The notes: generated by a model from the sequence alone, not told the origin. Counted from the first letter of the stretch, positions 26,241-35,740 are shown. The stretch: DNA of 61,808 bases from a candidate division Zixibacteria bacterium RBG_16_53_22 (GCA_001775395.1 MEWP01000094.1:351-62158); one strand, 5' to 3'. Program-made: numbers and translations.

Positions 26241-27194
26241 TTATTTAAGATAATCGTCAATTATGCGCGAAACTTCATTATAATAATGGTTGGCGTCAGG
26301 ATCTAACCATTTTGCGCACGCCTGATGGCGGAACCATGTTAATTGCCTTTTGGCGTAATTTCGGCTATGCTGTTTGACAAGGTCTATAGCTTCTTCCATC
26401 GTTATCAAGCCCTCGAGCGCTTCGAGTATCTCATAATAACCTACAATTCTCTTCTGCTTGATCGAGTTTCCCAGGCCGTCATTTTTGAGGCCCGCAATCT
26501 CATCGACCAGGCCAGAGGTGACCATTCGGTCGACACGCCGGTTTATACGCTCGTAGAGCCGTTTTCGCTCCGGCGTGACACCGATCCATAGGAATTCCGT
26601 GTCGAGCCGCTCATAGTATCCCCTTGACTGCAATTCACTTATTTTCTTTCCTGTGAGCCTGAATACTTCCAGGGCCCTGATCAAACGCGCTCTGTCGCCC
26701 GGTGATATTCGTCTTGCCGCCTCAGGGTCGATCCGAGAGAGCTGACGATGTAGATAGTCTTGTCCGGCCTTGTCGGCCTCGGCCTCGAGATCGTGTCGGA
26801 GGTTGGGGTCGGCCGAGGGCCCCTCAAAAATGCCCCGCGTGAGGGCCGCCAGATAAAGGCCAGCTCCCCCAACGATAAAAGGAATATCATGCTCGGCGCA
26901 AGTTTCATTGATGGCAGCCATCGCCATGGCCGAATATCGCCTTGCGGTAAAAACCTCATCGATATCGGCGACATCGATCATATAATGAATTATTCTGGCC
27001 CTATCCTCCAGCGATGGCTTGGCGGTTCCGATATCGAGCCGCCTGTAGATTTGGCGTGAATCGGCGCTGATTATGCGGCCGCCATATTTCTCGGCCAGGG
27101 CGAAGCCCAGGTCGGATTTGCCAGAGCCGGTCGGGCCGCAGATTATGATTGCCCTGGGGCGGTTATTTCCGTCGGAAGATTTTCTCGAGGTCAT
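26241..27194 (-). CDS. miaA: tRNA dimethylallyltransferase MiaA
   Basis: Adds a dimethylallyl group to A37 of tRNAs reading UNN codons. The P-loop GPTGSGKSDLG is at about residues 20-30, followed by ISADSRQIYRRLDIGTAKP and the Asp/Thr-rich catalytic region. LYLAALTRGIFEGP and RQLTWFRHQ (C-terminal tRNA-binding) are also typical. The 317-aa length is normal. The assigned ATG lies 32 nt inside mutL; a later in-frame start is possible because the first 10 residues are not conserved. The mutL-miaA order is widespread. Confidence 0.95.
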   Translation of the reverse strand: MTSRKSSDGNNRPRAIIICGPTGSGKSDLGFALAEKYGGRIISADSRQIYRRLDIGTAKPSLEDRARIIHYMIDVADIDEVFTARRYSAMAMAAINETCAEHDIPFIVGGAGLYLAALTRGIFEGPSADPNLRHDLEAEADKAGQDYLHRQLSRIDPEAARRISPGDRARLIRALEVFRLTGKKISELQSRGYYERLDTEFLWIGVTPERKRLYERINRRVDRMVTSGLVDEIAGLKNDGLGNSIKQKRIVGYYEILEALEGLITMEEAIDLVKQHSRNYAKRQLTWFRHQACAKWLDPDANHYYNEVSRIIDDYLK

Positions 27195-28917
27195 CGCGGC
27201 TCATTACAACAATTGTAGGTCGTCCATGAGGGCACCTATAAGGTTCGCGGCATTTGAAAAGCTCCACAATCAAGGCTCGCATCTGAGCCTCTGAAAGCCG
27301 ATGCCCGGCTTTGACTGCGGCCTTGCAGGCCACCGCCGCCGCCAGCGCCAGCTTGAGCTCCTGCCCCTGGCGAAGGTTATTGCCAAGGACGGCCAGGGTC
27401 TCCTTGAGAGCCTCGGCAGGCGCCATACCTCCCATATCGAGCGGCACGCCGGAGATGATGAACTGATCACCGCCGAACGGCCGAAGCTCGAAACCGGCCC
27501 TGGCGATGAGACCACCGGCCGTATCAAGCGCGCTTTGCTCCTCGGGGCTTAAGTGAACCTGTTCCTCGAATAGAAGTTTCTGCGACGGCATACCCTGAAT
27601 TTCGAACGAATTGAGGTTCTTTTCGAAAAGGATGCGCTCGTGTGCGGTGTGTTGATCGACAATGAGCATTTCGTTGTTCTGACGGGCGAGAATATAGGTG
27701 TCGAAAAGCTGTATAACAGAGGCGGCCTGCCCAACAAAATCAATCTGGGGCGATGTCATCACAGGCCCCACCGGCGATTCAAAGGATGCCGGCTCACCGG
27801 GAATCATGCTCAATCGACGCTCATCGAAAGCCTCCTGACGCGCCCTGCCAAACGGGATAGTTTGCGGCCCGTTATGAGTCTGTGAACCCAGCCTCGGCTC
27901 TGTCGATGAACGAAGAGAGAATCCAAGCGGCAATGCCAGGGCCTTATCGAGCGATTTCTTCAGAGTCGTAAACATGAAGCCGTCATCTGCGAAACGGATC
28001 TCGGTCTTGGCGGGATGAACATTGATGTCGATGAAATTTGGCTCGATTTCCAAAAAAACTGCGGCGTATGGATGTCGCCCCGGTGGAAGAGTCGTCCCGT
28101 AGGATACGGCAATTGCCCCGAAAAACGATTTTTCCAGGACCGGGCGCCTGTTAACAAAAAAGAATATCTCGCCCCTGCTGGAGCGTGTGACCTCGGGTTT
28201 GGAAACATACCCGTGTATGGTCATTGGACCAGACGGCCCTCCCGCTAGTTCAACCAGATTATCTGTGATTGAATCTCCCCAGACCGACTCCAGCCTTTCG
28301 AGGAGGTTCTTTGTCGCCGGGAGTGAGCTGACAGGTCTGCCGTCATGTGTAATCTTAAATCCTATTTCCGGGTGGGCGATAAGGTATCGTCTTATAACCT
28401 CGGAGATTTTTCGTTTCTCCGACAATTCCGATTTAAGGAATTTCCGCCTTGCGGGGACATTGTAAAACAGGTTCTTGACCGTGATGGCGGTACCTTTTCT
28501 TGGTGGAGCGGGGCCGAAAAACGTCTGCTTTCCGCCGTCGAATTTGATGGTTGATCCGACCCGTTCACCATCGTAGAAAGTGGTCAGCTCCATGAGGGAA
28601 ACGGAGCATATCGACGGCAGAGCCTCTCCCCTGAACCCCATGGTGAATGTTTTGAGGAGATCCTCCCAACTGCGAATTTTCGACGTGGCATGCCGGTAGA
28701 AGGCCAATTCCACCTGGTCCTTGGGTATGCCCTCGCCGTCATCGACAATAATAATTTCATCCTTGCCGCCACCGGAGATGGAAATCTCGATATTGGCCGC
28801 CCCGGCATCGATGGAGTTCTCGACAAGCTCCTTGATCACCGAGGCTGGGTTCTCAATCACCTCGCCGGCGGCGATTCTATCGATGAGACCTTCGGGTAGG
28901 ACCTTTATGATTTTCAT
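27163..28917 (-). CDS. mutL: DNA mismatch repair protein MutL (endonuclease type)
   Basis: A 584-aa GHKL ATPase of mismatch repair. N-terminal motifs are IAAGEVIENPASVIKELVENSIDAG (in parts, IAAGEVI and ELVENSIDAG), DDGEGI and TMGFRGEAL. The C-terminal domain carries the nuclease motif region DQHTAHERILFE, plus ACKAAVKAG and CPHGRPT. These mark the incising MutL found in bacteria without MutH. The usual DQHAAHE reads DQHTAHE here, a change at one small residue; metal ligands are kept. It overlaps the upstream PLP-enzyme gene by 41 nt and miaA by 32 nt. Confidence 0.95.
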   Translation of the reverse strand: MKIIKVLPEGLIDRIAAGEVIENPASVIKELVENSIDAGAANIEISISGGGKDEIIIVDDGEGIPKDQVELAFYRHATSKIRSWEDLLKTFTMGFRGEALPSICSVSLMELTTFYDGERVGSTIKFDGGKQTFFGPAPPRKGTAITVKNLFYNVPARRKFLKSELSEKRKISEVIRRYLIAHPEIGFKITHDGRPVSSLPATKNLLERLESVWGDSITDNLVELAGGPSGPMTIHGYVSKPEVTRSSRGEIFFFVNRRPVLEKSFFGAIAVSYGTTLPPGRHPYAAVFLEIEPNFIDINVHPAKTEIRFADDGFMFTTLKKSLDKALALPLGFSLRSSTEPRLGSQTHNGPQTIPFGRARQEAFDERRLSMIPGEPASFESPVGPVMTSPQIDFVGQAASVIQLFDTYILARQNNEMLIVDQHTAHERILFEKNLNSFEIQGMPSQKLLFEEQVHLSPEEQSALDTAGGLIARAGFELRPFGGDQFIISGVPLDMGGMAPAEALKETLAVLGNNLRQGQELKLALAAAVACKAAVKAGHRLSEAQMRALIVELFKCREPYRCPHGRPTIVVMSRDDLEKIFRRK

Positions 28918-30307
28918 TGCGGAGGAATCTCAGTTTTTCAGGGAATCTAAAGCCGCTGGGGCGAACTTGCCCGGTATGCTCATCCATTAGATATTTGCCT
29001 CTAAATGTCCTGTTTACGATCGATTTCAAAATTTTGAAGAAGGTATTGATCTCGGCCTTAGTGTTATAAATGCCGAAAGACACCCGAACCAGACCGGGCA
29101 CTTCGCTTCGCACACCGGCGTTGATCTGGTCTCGATATTTCTTAGAGGCGTCCTCGCTGATCTTGAGCAAGCGCATGATATAGGGATGTGCGCAGAAACA
29201 TCCGTTACGCACTGCCACCGCCCCCTCAAAACTTAAAATGGCGGCCGTCACGGCATGATAGACGCCATCGACATTGAACGAGATGACTCCGACTCGATCC
29301 TGACCGGGAATCCATCTGGATGGGCCATATAAGGTGACGCCATCGAGTTTGGCGAATTTCTCGAACGCATATTTTGTCAACTCTTTTTCGTGGGCCGCGA
29401 TTTTATCAAAGCCCACTTTGCGCAAATAATCTATGGCCGAGGCCAGGGCAACCGCTCCCGGGACATTGGGGCTGCCGGCTTCCTCTTTATCGGGCAAGTG
29501 GGCCCACTGCACCTGCGAGAGGGTGACATAATTTACCGAGCCGCCGCCGACCAAATCGGGGTCCCCCTGTTTAAACAAACTCTTGGGGCCGATCAAGACG
29601 CCTGCTCCAAATGGGGCGTACATCTTGTGTCCGGAGAAAACAAGGTAATCAATCGCATCTTCGCGGCTGGGCTTTCCCATTCTGATCCTGCGATGCGGCG
29701 CCAATTGGGCGGCATCGACCATGAACTGCGCGCCATGCTCATGGGCAATTCGGGCTGCTTCCCTTATCGGCGGCATCACCCCGGTTACATTGGAAGCGCC
29801 TGAAATAGCCACAAGCTTAACCTGACGGCCGAATTTTGTTAATTTATGTCGAAGGTCCTCGAGGTCGATCTGGCCATTGTTATCCACCTCTATATATTCA
29901 ATCCGGGCCCGCATGCGCCAGGGGAGGTCGTTGGAGTGATGTTCCATCAGGCTGGACAGCACAATATCGTCTTTGGTCAGGTTGAGTCGGCGTGAAAGCT
30001 TGTTTATCCCCTCGGTGGTATTGCGCACCATAATACAGGTGAAATGCTCGGGGTCGGCATCGACAAATTGCAGCGCCTTCTCGTGCGCCAGGTCATAGGC
30101 CCTGGTCGAGACGATCGATTTATAGCCGGTCCCCCTATGCACCGACGAGTAGTAATCCTTGAACTCCTCGAGGATTTCCCAAACGCATTTTAGCGGCGGA
30201 GTCGAGGCGGCATTGTCGAAATTGATATAATCATGCAAGGCCCCCCCGATAACCGGCACCTTAATATTCAGCCCTGCAATGTCTTTGCGGAAGTTGTGGT
30301 TGGTCAT
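28877..30307 (-). CDS. Class V PLP-dependent aminotransferase / cysteine desulfurase-like protein
   Basis: A fold-type I PLP enzyme of about 476 aa, related to SufS/Csd. Visible features are NFDNAASTPPL at the N-terminus, MEHHSNDLPWR, the cofactor Asp in MVDAAQLAPH, and the PLP lysine in FSGHKMYAPFGAG. A Cys-containing loop AVRNGCFCAHPY sits at the place of the desulfurase catalytic cysteine. The neighbours are DNA repair genes and not isc/suf, so sulfur transfer is only likely, not shown. Start: ATG 30307 (MTNHNFRKD) is chosen; the frame is open to a TTG at 30400 with no ribosome site. The C-terminal 60 residues look like an extension. Confidence 0.85.
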   Translation of the reverse strand: MTNHNFRKDIAGLNIKVPVIGGALHDYINFDNAASTPPLKCVWEILEEFKDYYSSVHRGTGYKSIVSTRAYDLAHEKALQFVDADPEHFTCIMVRNTTEGINKLSRRLNLTKDDIVLSSLMEHHSNDLPWRMRARIEYIEVDNNGQIDLEDLRHKLTKFGRQVKLVAISGASNVTGVMPPIREAARIAHEHGAQFMVDAAQLAPHRRIRMGKPSREDAIDYLVFSGHKMYAPFGAGVLIGPKSLFKQGDPDLVGGGSVNYVTLSQVQWAHLPDKEEAGSPNVPGAVALASAIDYLRKVGFDKIAAHEKELTKYAFEKFAKLDGVTLYGPSRWIPGQDRVGVISFNVDGVYHAVTAAILSFEGAVAVRNGCFCAHPYIMRLLKISEDASKKYRDQINAGVRSEVPGLVRVSFGIYNTKAEINTFFKILKSIVNRTFRGKYLMDEHTGQVRPSGFRFPEKLRFLRNENHKGPTRRSHR

Positions 30308-30446
30308 AATGGTTATATAATATTGGTTGCATTGCTTAATCAAGCCCTCTTTTGAATCATCCGACAGGACCTGACACTCATTTTCGATATCTAATAACAA
30401 TGAAGAGGCGGGAATGGTTGCCTGAGAGAGTCGGGGCGCTTGGGAT

Positions 30447-31862
30447 TTACGCTTCCCCTTTTTTCGGCAAGCCGTACCGTTCTATCTTGCGGTAGAGCGT
30501 GGAAAGGTCGATACCGAGAATCTTGGCGGCCTGGTTCTTGTTCCATCCGGTCTGCGCCAGAGTGTAGAAGATATATGCTTTCTCCATCGACTCCAGATCC
30601 GGCCCGACAGATAGGCTGGCGGTTCTGTTCTTGATATCGGTGGCATTCCTGATTTCGTCGGGCAGATCATCGGGTCCAATGGTGACCCCGTGCGAGAGCA
30701 TGACGGTGCGTTCGAGGAGGTTTTCGAGTTGCCTGACATTTCCCGGCCAACTATAGGCTTTGAGCAGCCCCATGGCCTGTTCGCTTAGCGCTTTGTCCGG
30801 CATATCGAGCTTGGCGCAATGGCGTCGGACGAAATGCACCGCCAACAGCTCGATATCCTCACCTCTGTGACGGAGGGGCGGTATCTTTATGCTGAAAACG
30901 TTAAGCCTGTAGAAAAGGTCGGCCCGGAACGCCCCGTGATCGACGCGCTCCTGCAGGTTGGCATTGGTGGCGGCGATCAAGCGCACGTCGACGCATTGTG
31001 GCTTGGTGGCTCCCAACGGGGTAATCTCTTTTTCCTCGAGAACGCGCAACAGCTTGGCCTGGATCGCCGGGCTGGTCTCGCTGATCTCATCGAGGAAAAA
31101 GGTGCCGTCGACAGCGGCGGCGAATAACCCGACCTTATCCTTGATAGCGCCCGTAAACGATCCTTTGGTATGTCCGAAAAGCTCCGATTCGAGCAGGGTT
31201 TCGGGCAGGGCCGCGCAGTTGAGCGATAAAAATGGCTCGGAGGATCGATTGCTCTCGCTATGGATAGCGCGCGCCAAGACCTCTTTGCCGGTGCCCGATT
31301 CACCGCTGATTAAAACCGTGACATCGGTGGCGGCGGCCTTGGTCGCCAGCCGCTTTATTTCCACCACGGCCGCCGAGGATCCTATGAAGGAATCGAATCC
31401 GGTGGAGAGGTTTTCTTTCAACACCTGATACTGACGCTTGATTTGCTTCTGCTCGATAACCTTGCGGACCGCGATTTTGATCTCCTCGACCTTGAACGGC
31501 TTGGTAATATAATCATGAGCCCCATTCTTGAGGGCCTCGACTGCCGTGTCGATTGAGCCGAATGCGGTCATGACAATGAAATCTATACCGGGATCGATTC
31601 TCTGCGACGATTTGAGCAGTTCCAAACCCGACATTTCCGGCATCATAAGGTCGGTGACTACCAGGTCGAATCTTTTTTCGGGGTCGCGGGAGCCCTGGCG
31701 CAGTTCGGTCAGGGCCTGATTGGCCGATGTTTGATGCGAGACGGCGTAACCCTCTTTGCCGAGCATGATACTCAAGAATTCGCACATGCTCGGCTCATCG
31801 TCGACCACGAGAATGCGGGCGGCTGTCCGCTCTTTGGATGAAGCAGAAATGGCTTTAGACAT
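30447..31862 (-). CDS. NtrC-family sigma-54-dependent response regulator
   Basis: A 471-aa regulator. The receiver domain (about 16-130) has phospho-acceptor Asp71 in VVTDLMMPEMSG. The AAA+ domain (about 160-390) has Walker A GESGTGKE, a sigma-54 contact loop reading GSFTGA (a known variant of GAFTGA) and Walker B GTFFLDEIS. The Fis-type HTH near the C-terminus (NKNQAAKILGIDLSTLYRKIERYG) binds DNA. No sensor kinase gene is adjacent, so it is an orphan here. It is divergent from the porin-cytochrome-ccm unit, which makes that unit a candidate target; I see no clear -24/-12 element there. Confidence 0.92.
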   Translation of the reverse strand: MSKAISASSKERTAARILVVDDEPSMCEFLSIMLGKEGYAVSHQTSANQALTELRQGSRDPEKRFDLVVTDLMMPEMSGLELLKSSQRIDPGIDFIVMTAFGSIDTAVEALKNGAHDYITKPFKVEEIKIAVRKVIEQKQIKRQYQVLKENLSTGFDSFIGSSAAVVEIKRLATKAAATDVTVLISGESGTGKEVLARAIHSESNRSSEPFLSLNCAALPETLLESELFGHTKGSFTGAIKDKVGLFAAAVDGTFFLDEISETSPAIQAKLLRVLEEKEITPLGATKPQCVDVRLIAATNANLQERVDHGAFRADLFYRLNVFSIKIPPLRHRGEDIELLAVHFVRRHCAKLDMPDKALSEQAMGLLKAYSWPGNVRQLENLLERTVMLSHGVTIGPDDLPDEIRNATDIKNRTASLSVGPDLESMEKAYIFYTLAQTGWNKNQAAKILGIDLSTLYRKIERYGLPKKGEA

Positions 31863-32005
31863 ATGGTATCTATATTATAAGTCGGATGAAATGGGGCCGG
31901 GCTTTAATCCGGCCAAGTATACGGGCACGAATCGAATCCGACGCTGAGGTTAATCCGAAAATTCAATTTTTCATTTGCCAATTCGATAATGATAATATAA
32001 ATAAG

Positions 32006-32033
32006 TTGACAGCGGGTATGTTATCCTCATAAG
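32006..32033 (+). promoter_or_regulatory. Sigma-70-type promoter before the porin-cytochrome genes
   Basis: A consensus -35 TTGACA (32006-32011), 16-nt spacer and CATAAG (32028-32033, 4 of 6 matches) would start transcription about 15 nt before the ATG at 32057. A hairpin GGCCGG/CCGGCC lies upstream at 31895-31914, between the divergent genes. Confidence 0.5.
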
Positions 32034-32056
32034 AAGCTGGCATGATAGGAGGGAAA

Positions 32057-33304
32057 ATGTCCAAATTGATTAAGGTTAGTGTCGCGGCAGCAGTTTTGTG
32101 CCTGGCCAAGCCGGCCTTCCCGCAAACCATATTCGACGCTGGCGCCTGGACCGAGTTCTATACTTTCAAGGTCCCCGACCAGGATAACCAGCAGGTCAGG
32201 TCGCTTCAGGGGCTGAGGCTGCGGGCAAGCAATGTCGGAACGCCGGGCCTGAGTTTCTTCTTGCGCGGGCGAGTCTTGTCGGACCTTTCCGAGAAACTGG
32301 CCAGCGACCCCGATTTCCGAATCTTCGGCGCCTACGCTGAATATAAGCGCCGCGACCTACTGATGTTGCGCGTGGGGCGGCAATTCGTTTCTGCGGGCAT
32401 TGGCGGATTTACCATGGATGGAGGCAGGATCGACCTCTTCCCTGTTAACGTCGTCAAGCTCACAGCGTTCGCTGGCGGTCTGCCGGGACCATCCTTTTAC
32501 AAGTACGATCGGATCGCCCAATGGGATGATAGGAATGCAATCGGCGGACAACTCCAATACAATGGATTCAAAGAGTTCCGGCCATCGATCTCCTATCTTC
32601 AGCGCAGCTCGAATAATGATCTGGTCATGCAGGCGGGCGGCTTCGATGTCGCCATTAAAACCGGGCCTTACAGCGAATGGGCGGGACTGGATTACGATTT
32701 CCTGTTCAAGCATCTCAGATCGGGCGTTTCAAGGACAGGAATTGAATTCCAGGGCGGCCACCGCGCGGAATTCGAATATTTCTACCGCAGACCATCGCTG
32801 GATTTGAGCAACGTCTTCTCAGTCTTCAAGAACGAGCCTTTTCATCAGGTGCGCTTGAGTCCCACATATAGGATTAACAAGAAGGTCTTAGCCCAGGGCT
32901 CGATGTCATATACCATTTTCGAAGACGATGAAAATACCCGTATCTCGCTGGGGGGATCCTATGACGGGCAATCAGCCGGGGTGGTTTACTCGGCCGGGTA
33001 TGCCGGGACCAGACTGGGAATATACAGTTTCCTGTTCTATGACCTCGTGCAACAACTGCGGGTGTATCTCAACGCCGATATGTATAATTACAAACTCGAC
33101 ACCGAGGTGGATGACACAACACCGAGCGTTGCCACGTCATTTGGGGCGTTATTCGGCGTTTTCAGGGGCGTGAGCAGCCGCGCCGAGTTGCAGTTGCTCT
33201 CAAACCGTGATTTTAAGTACGATACCAGATTTTACTTTAAGATCGGTTATAATTTCAATTCGAGATCCCGAACCAGCGGGTCTGGAGGAGGTCTTTACCG
33301 ATGA
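32057..33304 (+). CDS. Outer-membrane porin-like beta-barrel, partner of a multiheme cytochrome
   Basis: 415 aa with a signal peptide (MSKLIKVSVAAAVLCLAKPAFPQ). The mature part is alternating amphipathic strands, for example LMLRVGRQFVSAG and TRLGIYSFLFYDL, and ends near FKIGYNF before a short Gly/Ser tail. ATG 32057 follows AGGAGGGAAA; an earlier in-frame ATG (32042) precedes that site. It overlaps the 13-heme cytochrome gene by 4 nt (ATGA), so the two are made together. By analogy with porin-cytochrome conduits it may hold the cytochrome in the outer membrane. It has no recognisable similarity to MtrB by eye, so that role is inferred. Confidence 0.75.
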   Translation: MSKLIKVSVAAAVLCLAKPAFPQTIFDAGAWTEFYTFKVPDQDNQQVRSLQGLRLRASNVGTPGLSFFLRGRVLSDLSEKLASDPDFRIFGAYAEYKRRDLLMLRVGRQFVSAGIGGFTMDGGRIDLFPVNVVKLTAFAGGLPGPSFYKYDRIAQWDDRNAIGGQLQYNGFKEFRPSISYLQRSSNNDLVMQAGGFDVAIKTGPYSEWAGLDYDFLFKHLRSGVSRTGIEFQGGHRAEFEYFYRRPSLDLSNVFSVFKNEPFHQVRLSPTYRINKKVLAQGSMSYTIFEDDENTRISLGGSYDGQSAGVVYSAGYAGTRLGIYSFLFYDLVQQLRVYLNADMYNYKLDTEVDDTTPSVATSFGALFGVFRGVSSRAELQLLSNRDFKYDTRFYFKIGYNFNSRSRTSGSGGGLYR

Positions 33305-34317
33305 TTCCGATTATTTTTAACATAATCGTGTCGTTGATATTCACGACCTACGAGAAAACCGAATCGGACATTACATTCAGCCACAAGGCCCATTTCGGAG
33401 ATCGCGATATCGAATGCCAGGCATGTCATAAGGCCGCCCAGAGCGTATCGGCCGATGACATTAATATGCCGGGTCATGACGAATGCTCCGAATGCCACTC
33501 GGTTTCCAACGCTCCCGATGATTGCGGAATTTGCCACGCCGATCCGGCAAACCCCAAAGGTATCACAATGGCTGAGCGGGAAATCACCTTCTCGCATAGG
33601 GCGCATCTCGGAGACAATCCCACGTCGGATGATTGCCTTTCATGTCATCAGGGAATCGACCAGCTCGTATCGCAGCTGACATCCACAGAATATCCCTGGG
33701 TTGAGTGCGAGGCCTGCCATTCCAGGCCGGCGATCGTGACGGCGCTTGTTCATCCGCCCGATTGGGGGCATGCGCACAAGTTTGCGGCCGCTGATGATCA
33801 AAGGCAGTCATGCGCCCCGTGTCATCACAATGAATCGTTTTGCAGCGATTGTCACGCCGGCGATAACCTGGTTGAAACCGTGCACGACCTGAACTATCGT
33901 TTCAATCATGGCCTCGATGCCAAGGGCAAGGAATCCCAATGCCAGAGCTGCCACGATTTCGAGACATTCTGCGGCGATTGTCACAACCAGGAGGACGTCA
34001 TTCCGCTCAGCCATTTTTATCAAGTCTGGAATCCCCGGACTAATCCCGGTACCCACGCCGATTTCGCCAGGAAGGATATCGAATCGTGCGCCTCGTGCCA
34101 TGACGATCAAAGCTTCACCTGCGGCCAATCCGGCTGTCATGGCGACCGGGATGGTATCAGGGGCACCGATCCCGATATTCACCCCAGCGATTTCATGGAT
34201 TCGGAGAAGGGGCCGTGGCATGATGATCCCGAATTCGAGTGTTTCCGGTGCCACACCAATACAAATCGTGCCGGCACTCGATTTTGCGGCTATTGTCATG
34301 GGGAGAACGGGGAATAA
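33301..34317 (+). CDS. 13-heme c-type cytochrome
   Basis: 338 aa with twelve CxxCH motifs (CQACH, CSECH, CGICH, CLSCH, CEACH, CAPCH, CSDCH, CQSCH, CGDCH, CASCH, CFRCH, CGYCH) and one CX4CH (CGQSGCH). The sequences DITFSHKAHFGD and EITFSHRAHLGD repeat ahead of CxxCH sites, as in cytochrome c7/c3-type units whose first His is a distal ligand. The N-terminus MIPIIFNIIVSLIFTTYE is hydrophobic but has no basic residue, an unusual signal sequence. A strong GGAGGAGG precedes the ATG, which overlaps the porin stop. It likely carries electrons across the periplasm or outer membrane, and needs the ccm genes that follow. Confidence 0.93.
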   Translation: MIPIIFNIIVSLIFTTYEKTESDITFSHKAHFGDRDIECQACHKAAQSVSADDINMPGHDECSECHSVSNAPDDCGICHADPANPKGITMAEREITFSHRAHLGDNPTSDDCLSCHQGIDQLVSQLTSTEYPWVECEACHSRPAIVTALVHPPDWGHAHKFAAADDQRQSCAPCHHNESFCSDCHAGDNLVETVHDLNYRFNHGLDAKGKESQCQSCHDFETFCGDCHNQEDVIPLSHFYQVWNPRTNPGTHADFARKDIESCASCHDDQSFTCGQSGCHGDRDGIRGTDPDIHPSDFMDSEKGPWHDDPEFECFRCHTNTNRAGTRFCGYCHGENGE

Positions 34318-34405
34318 GGGCGATATCGCGGGCCGATTGGACAGAGGCGCGGCTTACCAGGCCGCTATGCCGAGAGGTCGGCCGATAAGCTATTATTAAG
34401 ACCGC

Positions 34406-35020
34406 ATGAGCTTGAAATTGACAATTGACGGGTTGGCCAAGGAATTTCCCGGCCGACCCGTTTTTTCGGATATCTCGGCCGTGGTCGAAGAAGGCAGGAG
34501 GCTTGTAATAACCGGCCCGAACGGCTCCGGCAAATCGACATTGGTTCGAATCCTCTGCGCTTTCAACCGACCGACCAGGGGCAGTGTCGGATTCGAGATA
34601 GACGAAAAGAAACTCACGCATCTGGAGATCAGGCCTCATATCGGTTTGGTCTCACCCGATATGGTCCTTTATGACGAGCTGACAGCAATCGAAAATCTGT
34701 CTTTTTTCGCCGAGGTGGCCGGCCACAGATTCGAAATTCCCGAACTCGAACGGCGGCTGGAGAATATCGGCCTGGCGGGACGGGGCCGTGATTTTGTCGG
34801 TTCCTATTCCTCGGGAATGAAGCAGCGCCTCAAATATTGCCTGGCGCTTCTGCGAGAGCCGGAAATCCTCATTCTCGATGAGCCGACAGCCAATCTCGAC
34901 GAGCGCGGCAAGGGGTTGGTCGATGATATAATTCGTTCGCATCACGGGATCGTGGTGATCGCGACAAACGAGAAAGCGGAACTTTTCTATGGCGACCAGT
35001 TCATCAGGCTCGGCGACTAA
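34406..35020 (+). CDS. ccmA: Haem exporter-type ABC ATPase CcmA
   Basis: A 204-aa ATPase of the CcmAB complex, which releases holo-CcmE from CcmC during cytochrome c maturation. Walker A is GPNGSGKST (about 36-44), the signature YSSGMKQRL (about 134-142) and Walker B EILILDEPTANLD (about 152-164). The short length is typical of CcmA. On sequence alone it could be any small ABC ATPase, but overlap with ccmB by 32 nt and the ccmC-F genes behind it settle the role. Confidence 0.9.
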   Translation: MSLKLTIDGLAKEFPGRPVFSDISAVVEEGRRLVITGPNGSGKSTLVRILCAFNRPTRGSVGFEIDEKKLTHLEIRPHIGLVSPDMVLYDELTAIENLSFFAEVAGHRFEIPELERRLENIGLAGRGRDFVGSYSSGMKQRLKYCLALLREPEILILDEPTANLDERGKGLVDDIIRSHHGIVVIATNEKAELFYGDQFIRLGD

Positions 35021-35675
35021 GGCGATCTCGCTTTTCCTCAAGGATATCAAGAGCGAGTTTCGCACCCGCTACGCCATTAACGCTATCGCCATGTTTGCGG
35101 TGGTGACCGTGTTCGCCATATCTTTCGCAATCAAGGGCACCGGCCTTTCGACAGAGTTACAAGCGTCGCTCCTCTGGATAGTAATCTATTTTTCCTCGCT
35201 CTCTGGTCTGGCCCAGAGCTTCGTCAAGGAGGAGGAATCGAAAACCGCCATGGCTCTTCGGCTATACGCGCCGGCCGAGGTTATTTTCGCGGGGAAACTT
35301 CTTTTCAATCTTGTTCTTCTTTTCGGCCTGAACCTGATCACAATTCCCCTGTTTGCCATATTCATCAGTTTCGAAGTCGCCAGCTACCCGTTGTTTTTTG
35401 CGATATTGCTGATCGGTTCAACCGGGCTGGCGGTAGTGACTACATTTGTGGCGGCGATCATTTCCAAGGCCTCTGTGAAAGGAGCCCTATTCGCCGTACT
35501 GTCGTTCCCGCTAATACTTCCCCTATTGGTGGAGGCGATCTCCGGAACAAAAAAAGCTATGACTGATGGCATCGCGTTTGGCGCGGCTCGCATGGAAATA
35601 CAGGTCCTCCTTTCCTATCTTGTTATTATGGTTGTGCTTAGCTTTCTGCTCTTTGAGGCGGTCTGGAACGATTGA
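34989..35675 (+). CDS. ccmB: Haem exporter membrane protein CcmB
   Basis: A 228-aa integral membrane protein with about six helices and few charges. Family-typical parts are FLKDIKSEFRTRYAINA at the N-terminus, SGLAQSFVKEEESKTAMALRLYAP (parts SFVKEEES and ALRLYAP) and FPLILPLLVEAI. It pairs with CcmA in cytochrome c biogenesis. The start ATG 34989 lies inside the end of ccmA, suggesting coupled translation. A 141-nt gap with a possible promoter separates it from ccmC. Confidence 0.9.
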   Translation: MATSSSGSATKAISLFLKDIKSEFRTRYAINAIAMFAVVTVFAISFAIKGTGLSTELQASLLWIVIYFSSLSGLAQSFVKEEESKTAMALRLYAPAEVIFAGKLLFNLVLLFGLNLITIPLFAIFISFEVASYPLFFAILLIGSTGLAVVTTFVAAIISKASVKGALFAVLSFPLILPLLVEAISGTKKAMTDGIAFGAARMEIQVLLSYLVIMVVLSFLLFEAVWND

Positions 35676-35740
35676 TTCCCGATATCACGTAACATCAAGG
35701 TAAATCGGGAGTTATTGAACTACGTTGACGTATTTTAGTA

